DNA from: Firmicutes bacterium HGW-Firmicutes-14
GTDB taxonomy: Bacteria; Bacillota; Thermincolia; Thermincolales; UBA2595
Length of the DNA stretch: 64,000 bases
NCBI GenBank assembly: GCA_002840275.1
Contig: PHAB01000014.1
Span: forward strand, 29,461-93,460
Direction of reading: 5' to 3'
Under the pieces are notes generated by a model. The model ran no database searches. It was not told the origin of the DNA and saw nothing but the letters and a program-made list of their open reading frames with translations. Shown in pieces: positions 10,511 through 19,303 of the stretch (positions within the stretch are counted from its first letter, which is position 1; each line of letters begins with the position of its first letter). The position numbers were made by a program, and so were the translations under genes.

Positions 10511-10630
10511 TAAATAACTCTCCCCTCTGGTTCAATCATTAACAGATAAATTTCGACAGTACTCCCGGGGTTTCCTTCCCTAATAATCCAAGCCGCCCAT
10601 TTTTAAGCAAATTTTTTGCCTGTCCCACTC

Positions 10631-10687
10631 AAAAATAAACCCGTTTCACCGGGAAGTTTTGGTGAAACGGGCTTATTTTTCTTTTTA
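10631..10687. terminator. Bidirectional-looking intrinsic terminator
   Basis: CCCGTTTCACC pairs with GGTGAAACGGG (10640-10671), with T-rich runs on both sides. It lies 33 bases after the rsgI stop on the minus strand, where the run reads GTTTATTTTT, and so should end the sigI-rsgI transcript. Confidence 0.85.
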
Positions 10688-10703
10688 TCAACAGAGTTCT
10701 TAT

Positions 10704-11921
10704 TTAAAAATTGGGCCTTAATATATACATATCTTCATTATCCCCTGTCTTGTTGCCGGGGTTTTCAGCACCCATATAATTATCCACCGTATCCTGGCTT
10801 TCAGGACTGTTATCAGGGACAGTTCCAATATCGTTCTGTTCACTGTCATAGACAGCACCACCGGTGGTCTCATCCTTTTGATCTGAAGGGACAGATACTG
10901 CAGCCACAGGGGGTTTATGGCCGGTATTGCCTGTATTTCTTGGTTTCTCTGGCTCACCGTCTCTTCTGATCGGGTCAATATATCTCCTTTCACTGTCAGG
11001 TTCTGAATCACTGCCGGGCTGCCCGGCTTCTATCTCTGAATCCTGACCGCCGGAAGAGGTCCCGCCGGCTATAGATACGTCTTTTCTGCCTGATGAGGCA
11101 ATTTCGAAATATATTTTCTCCTTGATACCAAATTGTTCTTCAACCCTTGCCTGGCCGATAATCCTGTCAGGCTCTCCTCCGGCACCCGCAATCGCTACCG
11201 TAATACTTTTTTCTTTAATATCTTCCTCAGTGAGGTCTAACCCGTCGTTTACCGCTTCGATAAGGACGGCATACTTACCGGGGGAAATCCCTTTCTTTTT
11301 GGCAGTTTCACCAATATCTGCCGGAACATGCAAGGTCTGGATGTTGCCTGAAATCTTGCTGCCTGTCAGGACATCATTTGCCGAGGCCAGGAGGGTCTTT
11401 TCGAAGGCATTCTTGTCAATATTGGCATCAGAAAGAGGAACCACACTTATCAGGACTGTATTATCCCCAGACCTTCCTATAAAACCCAGTTCGACCGCTT
11501 CCCCGGTTATCATGGCCACAGCTTTGTTTATACTGACACCTTCCGGATTAACCCGGTCGAGGACTTTTTTCCCGCCACTGTTATATGCATGAGCATCCAT
11601 GACATTGTTGAGGTTGCTGACGGTAAGTCCGATACTGGGGTTAATATCTATGGATACAGAGGCAACTGCAAATTCATGGGGCTGGTTTATCATTATCAGC
11701 AGGGGACTTGTTACCAGGAGCAGTAAAACAGCCGCTGCCACAGCCATCCAGCTGGCCCTCGGCAAGTTCAGGAACCGCCTGTGAACTACCGGGATACGTA
11801 TTTCTTCCCCGATATCAGGAATCCTGCCGGAAACTCTGACTCTTTTAAATTCGCCCTTTTCGGTCATCATAACAACGTGATTTTTGGTTTTTTCCATCAC
11901 AATCCCTGTCAGACGCTCCAT
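10704..11921 (-). CDS. rsgI: Anti-sigma-I factor RsgI-like
   Basis: A 405-residue single-pass membrane protein. Residues 1-50 match the RsgI N-terminal anti-sigma domain (MERLTGIVMEKTKNHVVMMT start, then GEEIRIPV). One membrane helix follows (about 55-78). The outer region starts with the RsgI-type VSIDINPSIGLTVS segment, and the last ~130 residues are a low-complexity Ser/Gly/Asp/Pro tail with no carbohydrate-binding module visible. RsgI sequesters SigI until an external signal triggers proteolysis. The gene follows sigI by 28 bases, the normal operon order. The sensing ligand cannot be read from the disordered tail. Confidence 0.9.
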   Translation of the reverse strand: MERLTGIVMEKTKNHVVMMTEKGEFKRVRVSGRIPDIGEEIRIPVVHRRFLNLPRASWMAVAAAVLLLLVTSPLLIMINQPHEFAVASVSIDINPSIGLTVSNLNNVMDAHAYNSGGKKVLDRVNPEGVSINKAVAMITGEAVELGFIGRSGDNTVLISVVPLSDANIDKNAFEKTLLASANDVLTGSKISGNIQTLHVPADIGETAKKKGISPGKYAVLIEAVNDGLDLTEEDIKEKSITVAIAGAGGEPDRIIGQARVEEQFGIKEKIYFEIASSGRKDVSIAGGTSSGGQDSEIEAGQPGSDSEPDSERRYIDPIRRDGEPEKPRNTGNTGHKPPVAAVSVPSDQKDETTGGAVYDSEQNDIGTVPDNSPESQDTVDNYMGAENPGNKTGDNEDMYILRPNF

Positions 11922-11949
11922 ATCGTCCCCTCCTTTCCTTAACTGTTCC

Positions 11950-12711
11950 TTAAAAAGCCTTTTCTATGTACTGCTTCAGGTGATCAAATTCACTGACTAA
12001 TACAAGGGTAATTGCTATTATATACTTTCTCTGTCTTTCCAGTGTTTTTCTGCTAATTTCCACTTTTTTCTCCAGGAGTTTCAGGGGCAGCTCTTTTTTG
12101 GTCATCAGGTATACTGACATCTCCCGGTCACCGGCTATAATTCCTGCGACTTCCATCGCCCTAAGGCGGGCATCTTCGTGCTTGGGTGAAACCGCTACCA
12201 GTTCCTGGAAAGTGATTCCGAACTCCATAAGTTTCCGGGTAAAGAGTATGATTTCTTCTTTCCGTTCATCTGCCAGGCTCTTTTCCTGGAATTCTTCCAC
12301 AGACCGTTTTGCTTCCAGGTAGTATTGTATCCCTTCCTGGTTATCATCATCTTCCTGTTCAAAACTGGACATCGGGATATTTTTTCTAAATACAGATGAC
12401 TCTTTCCGGAAATGGTCAATCAGTCTTCTCTTGATTACTGTTTCAGCAAAACTGAGAAAAGAACTGTTTTTACCGGTATCGAAACAGTCTATAGCTTCAT
12501 TAAAGGCCATCAGGCCCACACTTACCTCATCATCTTCTCCCATTCGGACGTAGCGCCCGCTTACTTTGGATGCTGTCTTGAGAATGAAGGGGGTGTAGCT
12601 TTTGATTAGCTTTTCCCGCACGAGGCTGTTGCCGCTCTGTGCCTCAAGGACCATTTGCCCGCAGTCAGCCGTTTCCCCTTCTGATGAGCTGTTCTGGAAG
12701 AGAAACCCCAT
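11950..12711 (-). CDS. sigI: RNA polymerase sigma factor SigI
   Basis: A sigma-70-family alternative factor, about 253 residues. The region-2 stretch with FILKTASKVSGR, DEVSVGLMAFNEAIDCFD and FLSFAETVIKRRLIDHFRKE is characteristic of SigI. The C-terminus holds the atypical region, with LPLKLLEKKVEISRKTLERQRKYI as an HTH-like recognition element. I choose ATG 12711 over ATG 12732 because a strong GGAGGAGGT lies just before 12711 and none before 12732. It is co-transcribed with its antagonist rsgI. In Clostridia, SigI factors often control surface enzymes or heat response; the regulon here is unknown. Confidence 0.92.
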   Translation of the reverse strand: MGFLFQNSSSEGETADCGQMVLEAQSGNSLVREKLIKSYTPFILKTASKVSGRYVRMGEDDEVSVGLMAFNEAIDCFDTGKNSSFLSFAETVIKRRLIDHFRKESSVFRKNIPMSSFEQEDDDNQEGIQYYLEAKRSVEEFQEKSLADERKEEIILFTRKLMEFGITFQELVAVSPKHEDARLRAMEVAGIIAGDREMSVYLMTKKELPLKLLEKKVEISRKTLERQRKYIIAITLVLVSEFDHLKQYIEKAF

Positions 12712-12778
12712 TGGCGGTTTCACCTCCTCCATTAATAATATTGTTCGTTAACAGTTACTTTTTTTTAAGGGTCAAAAA

Positions 12779-13003
12779 CTATTTTCGGCCGAAAAAATTT
12801 ATTAAGATCGTCAGTACTATGCTTAAGATTATACTGGTAACTAAAGGAAAGTAAAAGGTAAAATTGCCTTTGCGGATAAAAATATCCCCCGGAAGTTTCC
12901 CCAGGGGGAAAAACCTGCCGGCAAAAGTAATAAAAAAACCTATACCCAGCAAGATAGCTCCAAATACCATTATTGTCTTGCCAATCGAATTGAAATCTCC
13001 CAT
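12779..13003 (-). CDS. DUF2905 small membrane protein
   Basis: A 74-residue protein with two membrane helices flanking the family segment with PLGKLPGDIFIRKGNFTFYFP. Function unknown. An upstream in-frame start at 13054 would overlap the end of ruvB. ATG 13003 has AAGGGAG 8 bases before it and matches the normal DUF2905 length, so it is preferred. DUF2905 genes commonly follow ruvB in Firmicutes, as here (20-base gap). Confidence 0.85.
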   Translation of the reverse strand: MGDFNSIGKTIMVFGAILLGIGFFITFAGRFFPLGKLPGDIFIRKGNFTFYFPLVTSIILSIVLTILINFFGRK

Positions 13004-13022
13004 AAAGATAACTCCCTTGTTT

Positions 13023-14054
13023 TTATATCTGCTTCCATAATTTCTGCTGGTCACTGTCTTTTTCCGCCGCTATTCCCAGGTGCTTATATGCCAGGGGGGT
13101 TACCACCCTGCCCCTGGGAGTACGGTTGATGAACCCAAGCTGGATAAGGTAGGGTTCATACACATCCTCAATAGTGTCTGATTCTTCACTTGTGGCTGCA
13201 CTCAAAGTATCCAGGCCAACCGGTCCGCCGGAAAATTTGGTGATTATGGTCAGCAGCAGGTTCCTGTCAGTGTTGTCAAGTCCAATAAGGTCCACTTCCA
13301 GCATGGTTAAAGCCTGTTGTGCCACCGGCAGGTTTATCCGGCCTTCCGCCCTGACCTGGGCAAAATCCCTGACCCTTTTCAGAAGGCGGTTGGCTACCCG
13401 GGGGGTACCCCTGGAACGCCTTGCTATTTCGAGCGCTCCTTCATCATCAATTTCAACATTCAGTATCCTGGCTGCCCTGGTAACAATTTCTTTTAACTGA
13501 GGAGTATCGTAAAATTCAAGCCTGCAGATTACACCAAACCGGTCCCTTAGAGGAGAAGTCAGAAGCCCTGCCCTGGTGGTGGCCCCGATCAGGGTGAAAT
13601 CGGGCAAGTCTATTCTAAGAGACCTGGCGCTGGGCCCCTTACCTATTATTATGTCCAGGGCATAGTCTTCCATTGCAGGGTACAGTATTTCTTCCACACT
13701 CCGGTTTAACCTGTGTATTTCATCAATGAAAAGCACATCCCCGGCAGAGAGGTTGGTTAATATGGCTGCCAGATCTCCCGGTCTCTCAATGGCCGGCCCG
13801 GAAGTCACCCGTATATTCACACCAAGTTCATTGGCTATGATATGGGCAAGAGTTGTCTTGCCCAGGCCCGGCGGGCCAAAAAGAAGAACATGGTCCAGGG
13901 GGTCCCGTCTGCCCAGGGCAGCCTCAATAAATATAGACAGGTTTTCCTTGATTTTAGTCTGGCCTATATACTCCGCCATCTTTCTGGGGCGCAGGCTGTA
14001 TTCGATTTCCATGTCCTCTTCCCTGACTCCTGATGAAATAATGCGTTCTTCCAT
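13023..14054 (-). CDS. ruvB: Holliday junction branch migration helicase RuvB
   Basis: AAA+ motor that drives branch migration with RuvA. The 343-residue protein shows Walker A ([11 protein letters not shown], near residue 62), Walker B ([10 protein letters not shown] near 110), sensor-1 ATTRAGLL near 158, and the C-terminal winged helix with [13 protein letters not shown]. Two adjacent ATG codons are possible; GGAGG is 5 bases before the second (14054), which I prefer. It lies 68 bases after ruvA in the order ruvC-ruvA-ruvB. Confidence 0.97.
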   Translation of the reverse strand: MEERIISSGVREEDMEIEYSLRPRKMAEYIGQTKIKENLSIFIEAALGRRDPLDHVLLFGPPGLGKTTLAHIIANELGVNIRVTSGPAIERPGDLAAILTNLSAGDVLFIDEIHRLNRSVEEILYPAMEDYALDIIIGKGPSARSLRIDLPDFTLIGATTRAGLLTSPLRDRFGVICRLEFYDTPQLKEIVTRAARILNVEIDDEGALEIARRSRGTPRVANRLLKRVRDFAQVRAEGRINLPVAQQALTMLEVDLIGLDNTDRNLLLTIITKFSGGPVGLDTLSAATSEESDTIEDVYEPYLIQLGFINRTPRGRVVTPLAYKHLGIAAEKDSDQQKLWKQI

Positions 14055-14125
14055 CATTACCTCCGAATTATGTTATTACATCAGGCTGATTATTGCTCCT
14101 CCCTGTCTGACGGGCTACCGGCACG

Positions 14126-14734
14126 CTATTGCCGGCCCAACTCCTTAAGGGCTAACCTGACCATTTCTTCCAATCCGATGGAGCTGTTTTTCTCTGATGC
14201 CGCTTTTGCAAGCGCCCGCCTGGCCTCCGCAGGATTATAACCCAGGGCCGTGAGAGCCTGCAGGGCATCACCGGCCTGATCCGGCGTCCCGGCATCGGAA
14301 CCCGGCAGCCCGGTATCTTCTGCGGCGCCCATTTTGCTGAACTTGTCCTTAAGTTCAACAATAATCCTTTGGGCCATTTTCTTTCCGATACCGGAAATCC
14401 CTGTCAGTATGTTTACCTGTTCATTGATAACTGCCTGGACAAGAGCGGGAGTATTGATTGAAGAGAGTATTCCCAGGGCTACCCTGGGGCCGATCCCGGA
14501 AACCTGTATTAGCAGCTCAAAAACCGCCCTGTCGCTTTCTTCAATAAATCCAAACAACTGCATGGCATCTTCCCGCACATGCATGTATGTATAGATTGTC
14601 ACATCATCTTTTTTCCCGGCAACCCTGCTGACAACTGATGTCGGCACATTCACCCGGTAGCCGACCCCATTGACATCTATTATAATGTAATCCGTTCCTG
14701 CGCTAAAGGGTTGGCCCTTTATAAATGCAATCAT
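14126..14734 (-). CDS. ruvA: Holliday junction branch migration protein RuvA
   Basis: RuvA binds the four-way junction and loads RuvB. The 202 residues show the N-terminal OB fold ([17 protein letters not shown]), tandem helix-hairpin-helix motifs ([16 protein letters not shown] and [22 protein letters not shown]), and a short C-terminal domain III ([16 protein letters not shown]) that contacts RuvB. The ATG overlaps the ruvC stop in an ATGA arrangement at 14731-14734, so translation is coupled. Confidence 0.97.
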   Translation of the reverse strand: MIAFIKGQPFSAGTDYIIIDVNGVGYRVNVPTSVVSRVAGKKDDVTIYTYMHVREDAMQLFGFIEESDRAVFELLIQVSGIGPRVALGILSSINTPALVQAVINEQVNILTGISGIGKKMAQRIIVELKDKFSKMGAAEDTGLPGSDAGTPDQAGDALQALTALGYNPAEARRALAKAASEKNSSIGLEEMVRLALKELGRQ

Positions 14735-15228
14735 TTCCGTCCTCCGATTATATTAGCTGATTTGTTATAGTGGGTATGGCATATTGCTACCGCCAGGGCA
14801 TCTGCCACATCATCGGGTTTAGGAATCTCGGGCAGGAAGAGGATTGTTTTAACCATAAACTGTACCTGCTTCTTATCTGCCCGGCCGAAACCCACCACTG
14901 CCTGTTTAACCTGCAGGGGGGTATATTCAAATACCGGCAGGCCGTTCTGGGAACCGGCCAGCATTATTACTCCCCTGGCCTGCCCAACAACCAGGGCTGT
15001 TCTCACATTCTTGTTAAAAAAGAGCTCCTCCACGGCAAATCCGTCCGGCCTGTATTTCCTGATAATACCGGTAATCTCATCATATATCTTCTGAAGACGG
15101 CTTTCTGCAGGCAGGGACGGTGATGTGCGGATACAGCCGTAATCTATGGCTGTCAGCTTATTACCTGTTTCTTTCACAAGGCCATATCCCGTGATTGCCG
15201 ATCCCGGGTCAATACCAAGTACCAGCAC
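14731..15228 (-). CDS. ruvC: Crossover junction endodeoxyribonuclease RuvC
   Basis: Metal-dependent resolvase that cuts Holliday junctions. The acidic active site is seen in [13 protein letters not shown] (first Asp), in [22 protein letters not shown] (Glu) and in [15 protein letters not shown] (two Asp). I choose GTG 15228, giving the usual ML-VLGIDPG start, over GTG 15237, because a G-rich site precedes it by a normal distance. Upstream the neighbourhood is interrupted by the toxin-antitoxin remnant at 15315-16278. Confidence 0.96.
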   Translation of the reverse strand: MLVLGIDPGSAITGYGLVKETGNKLTAIDYGCIRTSPSLPAESRLQKIYDEITGIIRKYRPDGFAVEELFFNKNVRTALVVGQARGVIMLAGSQNGLPVFEYTPLQVKQAVVGFGRADKKQVQFMVKTILFLPEIPKPDDVADALAVAICHTHYNKSANIIGGRK

Positions 15229-15314
15229 CTGCCCCACCCCCTTCTAACATCCAATTATTCGACACCGGCCCATACTTATCCTGCCGCAAAAACATTTACT
15301 TCCACAGGTCATTT

Positions 15315-15625
15315 ATGGAAAACACGTTCTATACCAGATATAATCGTGATCAATTTTATGGATTTTTATTGATAGTTTCAGAAAATTAGGTCCACAGCTT
15401 AGAATGCCTCACGTTAAGCAGTTTAAAGGCAAGAATCATAAACTTCGCGAAATTAGGGTTAAGCATGAATCAGGTTATCATCGGGTATTTTTTTTTACTT
15501 GGATAGACAATACTTTTGTTTTTTTAAACCACTTTGTAAAAGATAAAAAAGAAACACCGCAAAAAGAAATCGATTTAGCTAACTCCTTAATGGAGGATTG
15601 GTTAAATAAAAAGGGAGGGAAATAA
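15315..15625 (+). pseudogene. Truncated, frameshifted HigB/Gp49-type toxin
   Basis: The downstream part (LGPQLRMPHVKQFKGKNHKL, then REIRVKHESGYHRVFFF and NHFVKDKKETPQKEID) is the core of the phage Gp49/HigB RelE-like mRNA interferase family. The matching frame meets a TGA at about 15347. The plausible N-terminus (ATG 15315, MENTFYTRYNRDQFYGF) is in another frame and ends at 15389. About 30 residues appear to be missing in the middle. A shortened 73-residue product could start at ATG 15404, but it would lack the first strands of the fold. Codon use is AT-rich, unlike the flanking ruv and yebC genes, which suggests acquisition. The antitoxin begins 1 base downstream. Confidence 0.7.
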
Positions 15626-15626
15626 T

Positions 15627-16163
15627 ATGCCATCTTGGAAAGATCTTGATGATTTAGCTAAGTCTTTTAACATCGAAAGGGAATATGAAAAACTGAATGT
15701 TGGAATCGACTTTGCATCAAAATTGATAAGAGCCAGGCAAAAATTAAATTTGACTCAAACTGAATTAGCTAAAAGAGCAGGATTAAAACAATCAGCCATT
15801 GCCCGGATAGAAAACAGCGGGAATATTCCTCGATTAGATACCGTATACAAGATTGCTAAAGCCCTCAAATGTAATTTCGACTTTTGTTCGTTTGATTCAG
15901 ATTTAAGCGAAGAGCACAACTTGCATTTGGGAAAAATCGTCGATAAGATTTCTAATTTAGAAACAACTTTAAAGGAACTGGTGAAAGAGGTTAGTTCTCT
16001 TAAAAAACAAGGTAAACGACCAATTTATCTAGTATCTCATGATAAAACATCTGATATCCCTAAAACGGAAATTTCCCCATTTGACAAAATTAAGTTAGAA
16101 GAAGCTCAAATATATTATTTGAGCCCTAAGGGAGTTGATGATTATGACCGCTGGAATCAATAA
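15627..16163 (+). CDS. HigA-like antitoxin with XRE helix-turn-helix
   Basis: A 178-residue protein following the toxin gene by one base, with GGGAGGG before ATG 15627. The XRE HTH spans about residues 30-85 (LIRARQKLNLTQTELAKRAG, then IARIENSGNIPRLDTVYKIAKAL). A predicted coiled coil (about 105-130) and a polar tail follow, making it longer than typical 90-110-residue HigA proteins. The expected role is to bind the toxin and repress the shared promoter. With the toxin damaged it may persist as an orphan regulator. AT-rich like its neighbour. Confidence 0.8.
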   Translation: MPSWKDLDDLAKSFNIEREYEKLNVGIDFASKLIRARQKLNLTQTELAKRAGLKQSAIARIENSGNIPRLDTVYKIAKALKCNFDFCSFDSDLSEEHNLHLGKIVDKISNLETTLKELVKEVSSLKKQGKRPIYLVSHDKTSDIPKTEISPFDKIKLEEAQIYYLSPKGVDDYDRWNQ

Positions 16164-16278
16164 AAAGTTGATAGAGTTAATCAACTGGTTTAACTCATTA
16201 GACCATGACGACCAAATAAGCGTTCTAGGTTACCTGTATGAAAGAACCGATGACAAAGCCATCTTAAAAGATGGCTGA
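16144..16278 (+). CDS. 44-residue hypothetical ORF after the antitoxin
   Basis: ATG 16144 lies inside the last codons of the antitoxin in a different frame, behind GGGAGTTGATG. The product starts MTAGINKKLIELINWFNSLD and ends LKDG, and is acidic and helical. It shares the AT-rich composition of the toxin-antitoxin genes, and its 20-base overlap suggests translational coupling. It could be a third component of the module or the truncated start of a lost gene cut off by the inverted-repeat element that begins at 16316. Function unknown. Confidence 0.4.
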   Translation: MTAGINKKLIELINWFNSLDHDDQISVLGYLYERTDDKAILKDG

Positions 16279-16315
16279 TTTTTTAACAGTGCGACTATTT
16301 CATCTAACACCTCGT

Positions 16316-16547
16316 CCCATAAGTAAAACCGGGCCGGCCAATTTTTTAACCATAAATTCAGAGAGGCATATACATTCCTCCATGAACGAGTCTGATATCC
16401 GCATGTCCAAAACGGGAGTTCCTGGCGCTTTAGCGCTTGGAACTCCCGTTTTGGGTAACATGCTGAATCGTAGCCGTCATGGAGGAATGTATATGCCTCT
16501 CACTCATTTGGTTAAAAACCTGAGTTGCCGCCCGGTTTACTTATGGG
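16316..16547 (+). repeat. Structured inverted-repeat element, copy 1
   Basis: A 232-base palindromic element. Outer arms (CCCATAAGTAAAACCGGGC at 16316 and the complement at 16530-16547) enclose a core at 16361-16501 closed by GAGAGGCATATACATTCC and its exact complement. Inside, two conserved strands stay unpaired or only partly paired. They are GAGTCTGATATCCG (16388-16401) and CTGAATCGTAGCC (16463-16475), followed by a short helix CATGT/ACATG and a terminal helix ending at GCGCTTTAGCGC. The same strands occur in the copy at 47581-47805 with different but still pairing helices. The right arm overlaps the stop codon of the BofC-like gene. It could be a mobile element (MITE or folded-ssDNA type) or a structured RNA. 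Confidence 0.8.
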
Positions 16548-17170
16548 CCCCCGAATTCATCGAAGTTTTCCAGGACCTGGTTGAGCTGGGCTTCTGTTTC
16601 GAACTCAAAGGAGTATTTTAGCTTCGCCTGTGTATCAGGGGCCTGGTTATCATAATCCATGACCATGTTTAATTCCTCCTGCATTTCGGGAGGCAGGTTG
16701 CTGATATTAACATTGTCCCTTTGCAGGACTTTCTGGTTAAACCCCATAGGTCCTTCATATACGGCCAGAAAGCCGTCACTTATGCCGAGGTGCCGGAAAT
16801 CCTGGTGGTACATGCATACCCTTTCCTCCAGCCTGGCCAGTACCAGGGTGTTTTCCACCCCATCATCTATACTCCACCCCGCTTCAGGCGGGTACTTCCC
16901 CACTAACTCTGAAAACCCCAGGCCAATCAGGTCGGAAGTGGTTGGAATCCTTGTTTTAACCTTATCACCACATATATACCTTATCTCCTCAAATATGACC
17001 GTATCTTCCCTGATGGTGGGTTTTATTGTTTTGTCAACTTCCCCGGCAGTAGTACGGGGCTTATACATCGGCCCTTTCCCGCCGTAAACTGAATATATGG
17101 CCACAGACCCCAGAAAGATAACCGCTGCAAAAACCGCATAAATAAACCTGTACCTGTTCCTGATATACAT
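16541..17170 (-). CDS. BofC C-terminal-domain protein
   Basis: A 209-residue protein anchored by an N-terminal membrane helix (about residues 8-28). Residues 50-130 contain a BofC-like region (ICGDKVKTRIPTTSDLIGLG, then WSIDDGVENTLVLARLEERV), and the LGISDGFLAVYEGP segment matches the C-terminal domain of forespore regulator BofC. In Bacillus, BofC tunes the SpoIVB-dependent sigma-K checkpoint; Clostridial relatives next to yebC and ruvC are common and less studied. ATG 17170 follows AAAGGGGG. The stop codon lies within the right arm of the inverted-repeat element, so the final codon or two may have been set by the insertion. Confidence 0.8.
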   Translation of the reverse strand: MYIRNRYRFIYAVFAAVIFLGSVAIYSVYGGKGPMYKPRTTAGEVDKTIKPTIREDTVIFEEIRYICGDKVKTRIPTTSDLIGLGFSELVGKYPPEAGWSIDDGVENTLVLARLEERVCMYHQDFRHLGISDGFLAVYEGPMGFNQKVLQRDNVNISNLPPEMQEELNMVMDYDNQAPDTQAKLKYSFEFETEAQLNQVLENFDEFGGP

Positions 17171-17277
17171 AAATAAATCCCCCTTTCAATTAGTATTTAT
17201 TACCAATTTTAAGGGGGTTTATTCATTCATCGTCCAACTATTGCTGAGGAATAACCGATAATTTCAAAAGCCGGCTT

Positions 17278-18027
17278 CTATTGGCCGGCCAAAAGGTCAT
17301 CATCTATATCAAAATTAGAATAAACATCCTGTACATCGTCATGGTCCTCCAGGGCATCCATTAGTTTCAACATCTTTTCTGCATCTTCACCGGTGAGGGC
17401 GACATTATTTTGCGGCACCATAGTTACTTCAGCAACCGATACATCCAGACCGGCTTCCCTGATTGCGGTCTCCACTGCTTCAAAGTCTTCCGGTGCACAT
17501 GTTATTTCTATGGTTTCGTCCCCTTCCTTCATATCTTCGGCCCCGGCATCCAGGGCAGTCATCATTATTTCGTCAGAATCCGTTTGCAGGCCTTCCTTGT
17601 CAATAACTATCAGACCCTGCTTCTTGAACATCCAGGCCACACATCCGGATTCACCGAGGTTTCCTCCCTGCTTGGCAAACAGGTGCCTGATTTCCCCAGC
17701 GGTACGGTTCCTGTTATCAGTCATGATATCAAGCATCACGGCTGCCCCGCCCGGCCCGTATCCTTCGTATACCATTTCCTCGTAATTTACTCCTTCAAGT
17801 TCTCCCGTCGCCTTCTGGATTACCCTGTTTATATTGTCCATGGGTATGTTGGCAGCCTTTGCTTTCTGGATGACCGCCTTGAGACGGGGATTCGCGTCCG
17901 GATCCCCACCACCCTGTTTAGCAGCAATGATGAGTTCTTTTCCAATCTTGGTAAATACTTTTGCTTTCTGGGCATCCTGTCTGCCTTTTCTGTGTTTTAT
18001 ATTGGCCCATTTGGAGTGACCCGACAT
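17278..18027 (-). CDS. yebC: YebC/PmpR family DNA-binding regulator or translation factor
   Basis: A 249-residue member of the highly conserved YebC/TACO1 family ([20 protein letters not shown] start, three-domain layout, internal [14 protein letters not shown] and [10 protein letters not shown] end). Members act as transcriptional regulators or as ribosome-associated factors that relieve stalling at proline-rich stretches; which applies here cannot be read. Start ATG 18027 has GGGAGG upstream. The yebC-bofC-ruvCAB order is typical of Clostridia, here split by the toxin-antitoxin and repeat insertion. The gene follows the homocysteine operon with a 44-base gap. Confidence 0.95.
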   Translation of the reverse strand: MSGHSKWANIKHRKGRQDAQKAKVFTKIGKELIIAAKQGGGDPDANPRLKAVIQKAKAANIPMDNINRVIQKATGELEGVNYEEMVYEGYGPGGAAVMLDIMTDNRNRTAGEIRHLFAKQGGNLGESGCVAWMFKKQGLIVIDKEGLQTDSDEIMMTALDAGAEDMKEGDETIEITCAPEDFEAVETAIREAGLDVSVAEVTMVPQNNVALTGEDAEKMLKLMDALEDHDDVQDVYSNFDIDDDLLAGQ

Positions 18028-18071
18028 TGTTTAACCTCCCTCAAATCAACGTAAATATTTTAGCACTGACC

Positions 18072-18827
18072 TCAGGAGTTGTCAATCAAGCTTACAGGGA
18101 CAATATTGACATCTCCCCATGCTGCCAGCCGGTCGTCTTTAATAACTATGGCGCCCAATATTCCTCTTATTTTTTTCGCCAGCCCCACACCTTTTTTTAC
18201 ATCTTTGGGTGTGTGTACAACATTACCGGCTGCCGAAGCAGCCGCATCCGCCAGGGAAGCAGACTGGGCCAGGATAACCGCGGCATCGGCTTTGCCCATG
18301 CTCAGGGAGGGCCCTACAGTGCCTGATGAAGTGCAGATACCCAATGGTCCCTTTTCCGGAGGCACCTCTACTGCCAGCCGCCCGGAAAAGGGAGATTCTC
18401 CCGCAAAAATCGCAACTAACCTTTTGCGGGTGGAAGCCATGAAGATATCTCCACCGTTTTCCACTATGACATCAGGGCTTATCGTCAAAAGCTCTCTGCC
18501 TATACTTTCTGCAAAAGCACCGGCTACCGCCGCCATAGGCCCCACACCCGCCGTGGCTGCTGCCTCTGCCATGGTCCTGGCAATCAAAGGGGCCCCCGGC
18601 ATTAAAGCATGGGGCCTCAGTGTAGTCTTAAACTCATGGTCAAATGAAATATAATTCTCCAGGTCATATCTAAGGGTAATAACAAGTTTCTCCAGCCTGT
18701 CTTCCAGATCCGGCCTGTAACTGGCGGGATGTATGCTGATGTACAGGTCTGTTTCACTTACGGTAACCCTAAAGCTTTTCAGGTCCCTGTTGGACAGGGA
18801 ATTCCTGTATTTTCTCTCCACATACAT
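18072..18827 (-). CDS. UPF0280 protein, homocysteine biosynthesis accessory
   Basis: A 251-residue protein of the UPF0280 (COG2122, ApbE-like fold) family, with the Gly/Ala-rich APLIARTMAEAAATAGVGPM segment, VVENGGDIFMAS and GICTSSGTVGPSLSMGKADA. In methanogens a COG2122 protein works with DUF39 and NIL-ferredoxin proteins to make homocysteine from aspartate semialdehyde and sulfide. The same three families lie together here under a SAM riboswitch, which supports that role. ATG 18827 follows AGGGG; the NIL-ferredoxin gene ends 17 bases upstream. The chemistry done by this subunit is not established. Confidence 0.85.
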   Translation of the reverse strand: MYVERKYRNSLSNRDLKSFRVTVSETDLYISIHPASYRPDLEDRLEKLVITLRYDLENYISFDHEFKTTLRPHALMPGAPLIARTMAEAAATAGVGPMAAVAGAFAESIGRELLTISPDVIVENGGDIFMASTRKRLVAIFAGESPFSGRLAVEVPPEKGPLGICTSSGTVGPSLSMGKADAAVILAQSASLADAAASAAGNVVHTPKDVKKGVGLAKKIRGILGAIVIKDDRLAAWGDVNIVPVSLIDNS

Positions 18828-18843
18828 AACCTGATTCCCCTAT

Positions 18844-19263
18844 TCACTGCCTGCCGTTTACACTGGCTTCAATTGCCTTAACAGGGCAGATTTTGAGACA
18901 AACCCCACAGATCACACATTTACTGTCATCAAATATTACTTCCATCGAAGGCCGGGAAATATACAGGGCGCCTGATGGGCAAATACTTGTGCACATACCG
19001 CAGTGGGTACATTTCTCCACATTTCTGGTAATACCCTCACTCAGGCTTTCTACCACAACACCCTGCTTCCGCAGGAAAGACAGCCCCTGTTCATACTTGC
19101 CGGGTTCTCCGCTGAGTTCCATGACCATGAATCCCTCTTTATCGGGATTGACATTGGCCTTCAGGACATTAATCATCAATTCATAGTCCTTTACCAGGTG
19201 GTATATTAACGGTTTGTCAACAATCTGGGAGGGAAACCGAAGTACTATTTTTTTGGGAGACAT
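18844..19263 (-). CDS. NIL-domain/4Fe-4S ferredoxin for homocysteine synthesis
   Basis: A 139-residue fusion of an N-terminal NIL domain (about 5-75) and a two-cluster ferredoxin. The cluster motifs are CTHCGMCTSICPSGAL and CVICGVCLKICPVKAI, each with four cysteines for a [4Fe-4S] centre. The family supplies electrons or sulfur handling to DUF39 in anaerobic sulfide assimilation to homocysteine. AAAGGAG precedes ATG 19263. The gene sits 41 bases downstream of the DUF39 gene and 17 upstream of UPF0280. Cytoplasmic. Confidence 0.9.
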   Translation of the reverse strand: MSPKKIVLRFPSQIVDKPLIYHLVKDYELMINVLKANVNPDKEGFMVMELSGEPGKYEQGLSFLRKQGVVVESLSEGITRNVEKCTHCGMCTSICPSGALYISRPSMEVIFDDSKCVICGVCLKICPVKAIEASVNGRQ

Positions 19264-19303
19264 ATTTTTCTACTCCTTTCGGATAAACTATTTTGACAGT
19301 TTT

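Noticed and set aside
15404..15625. Intact short toxin starting at ATG 15404
   Set aside because: Family similarity continues upstream of this ATG into a frame closed by TGA, so the short ORF is the tail of a broken gene rather than a natural start.
16388..16475. Hammerhead ribozyme in the element (CTGAT near a stem)
   Set aside because: The required GAAA core strand and cleavage triplet arrangement are absent; only the short CTGAT match is present.
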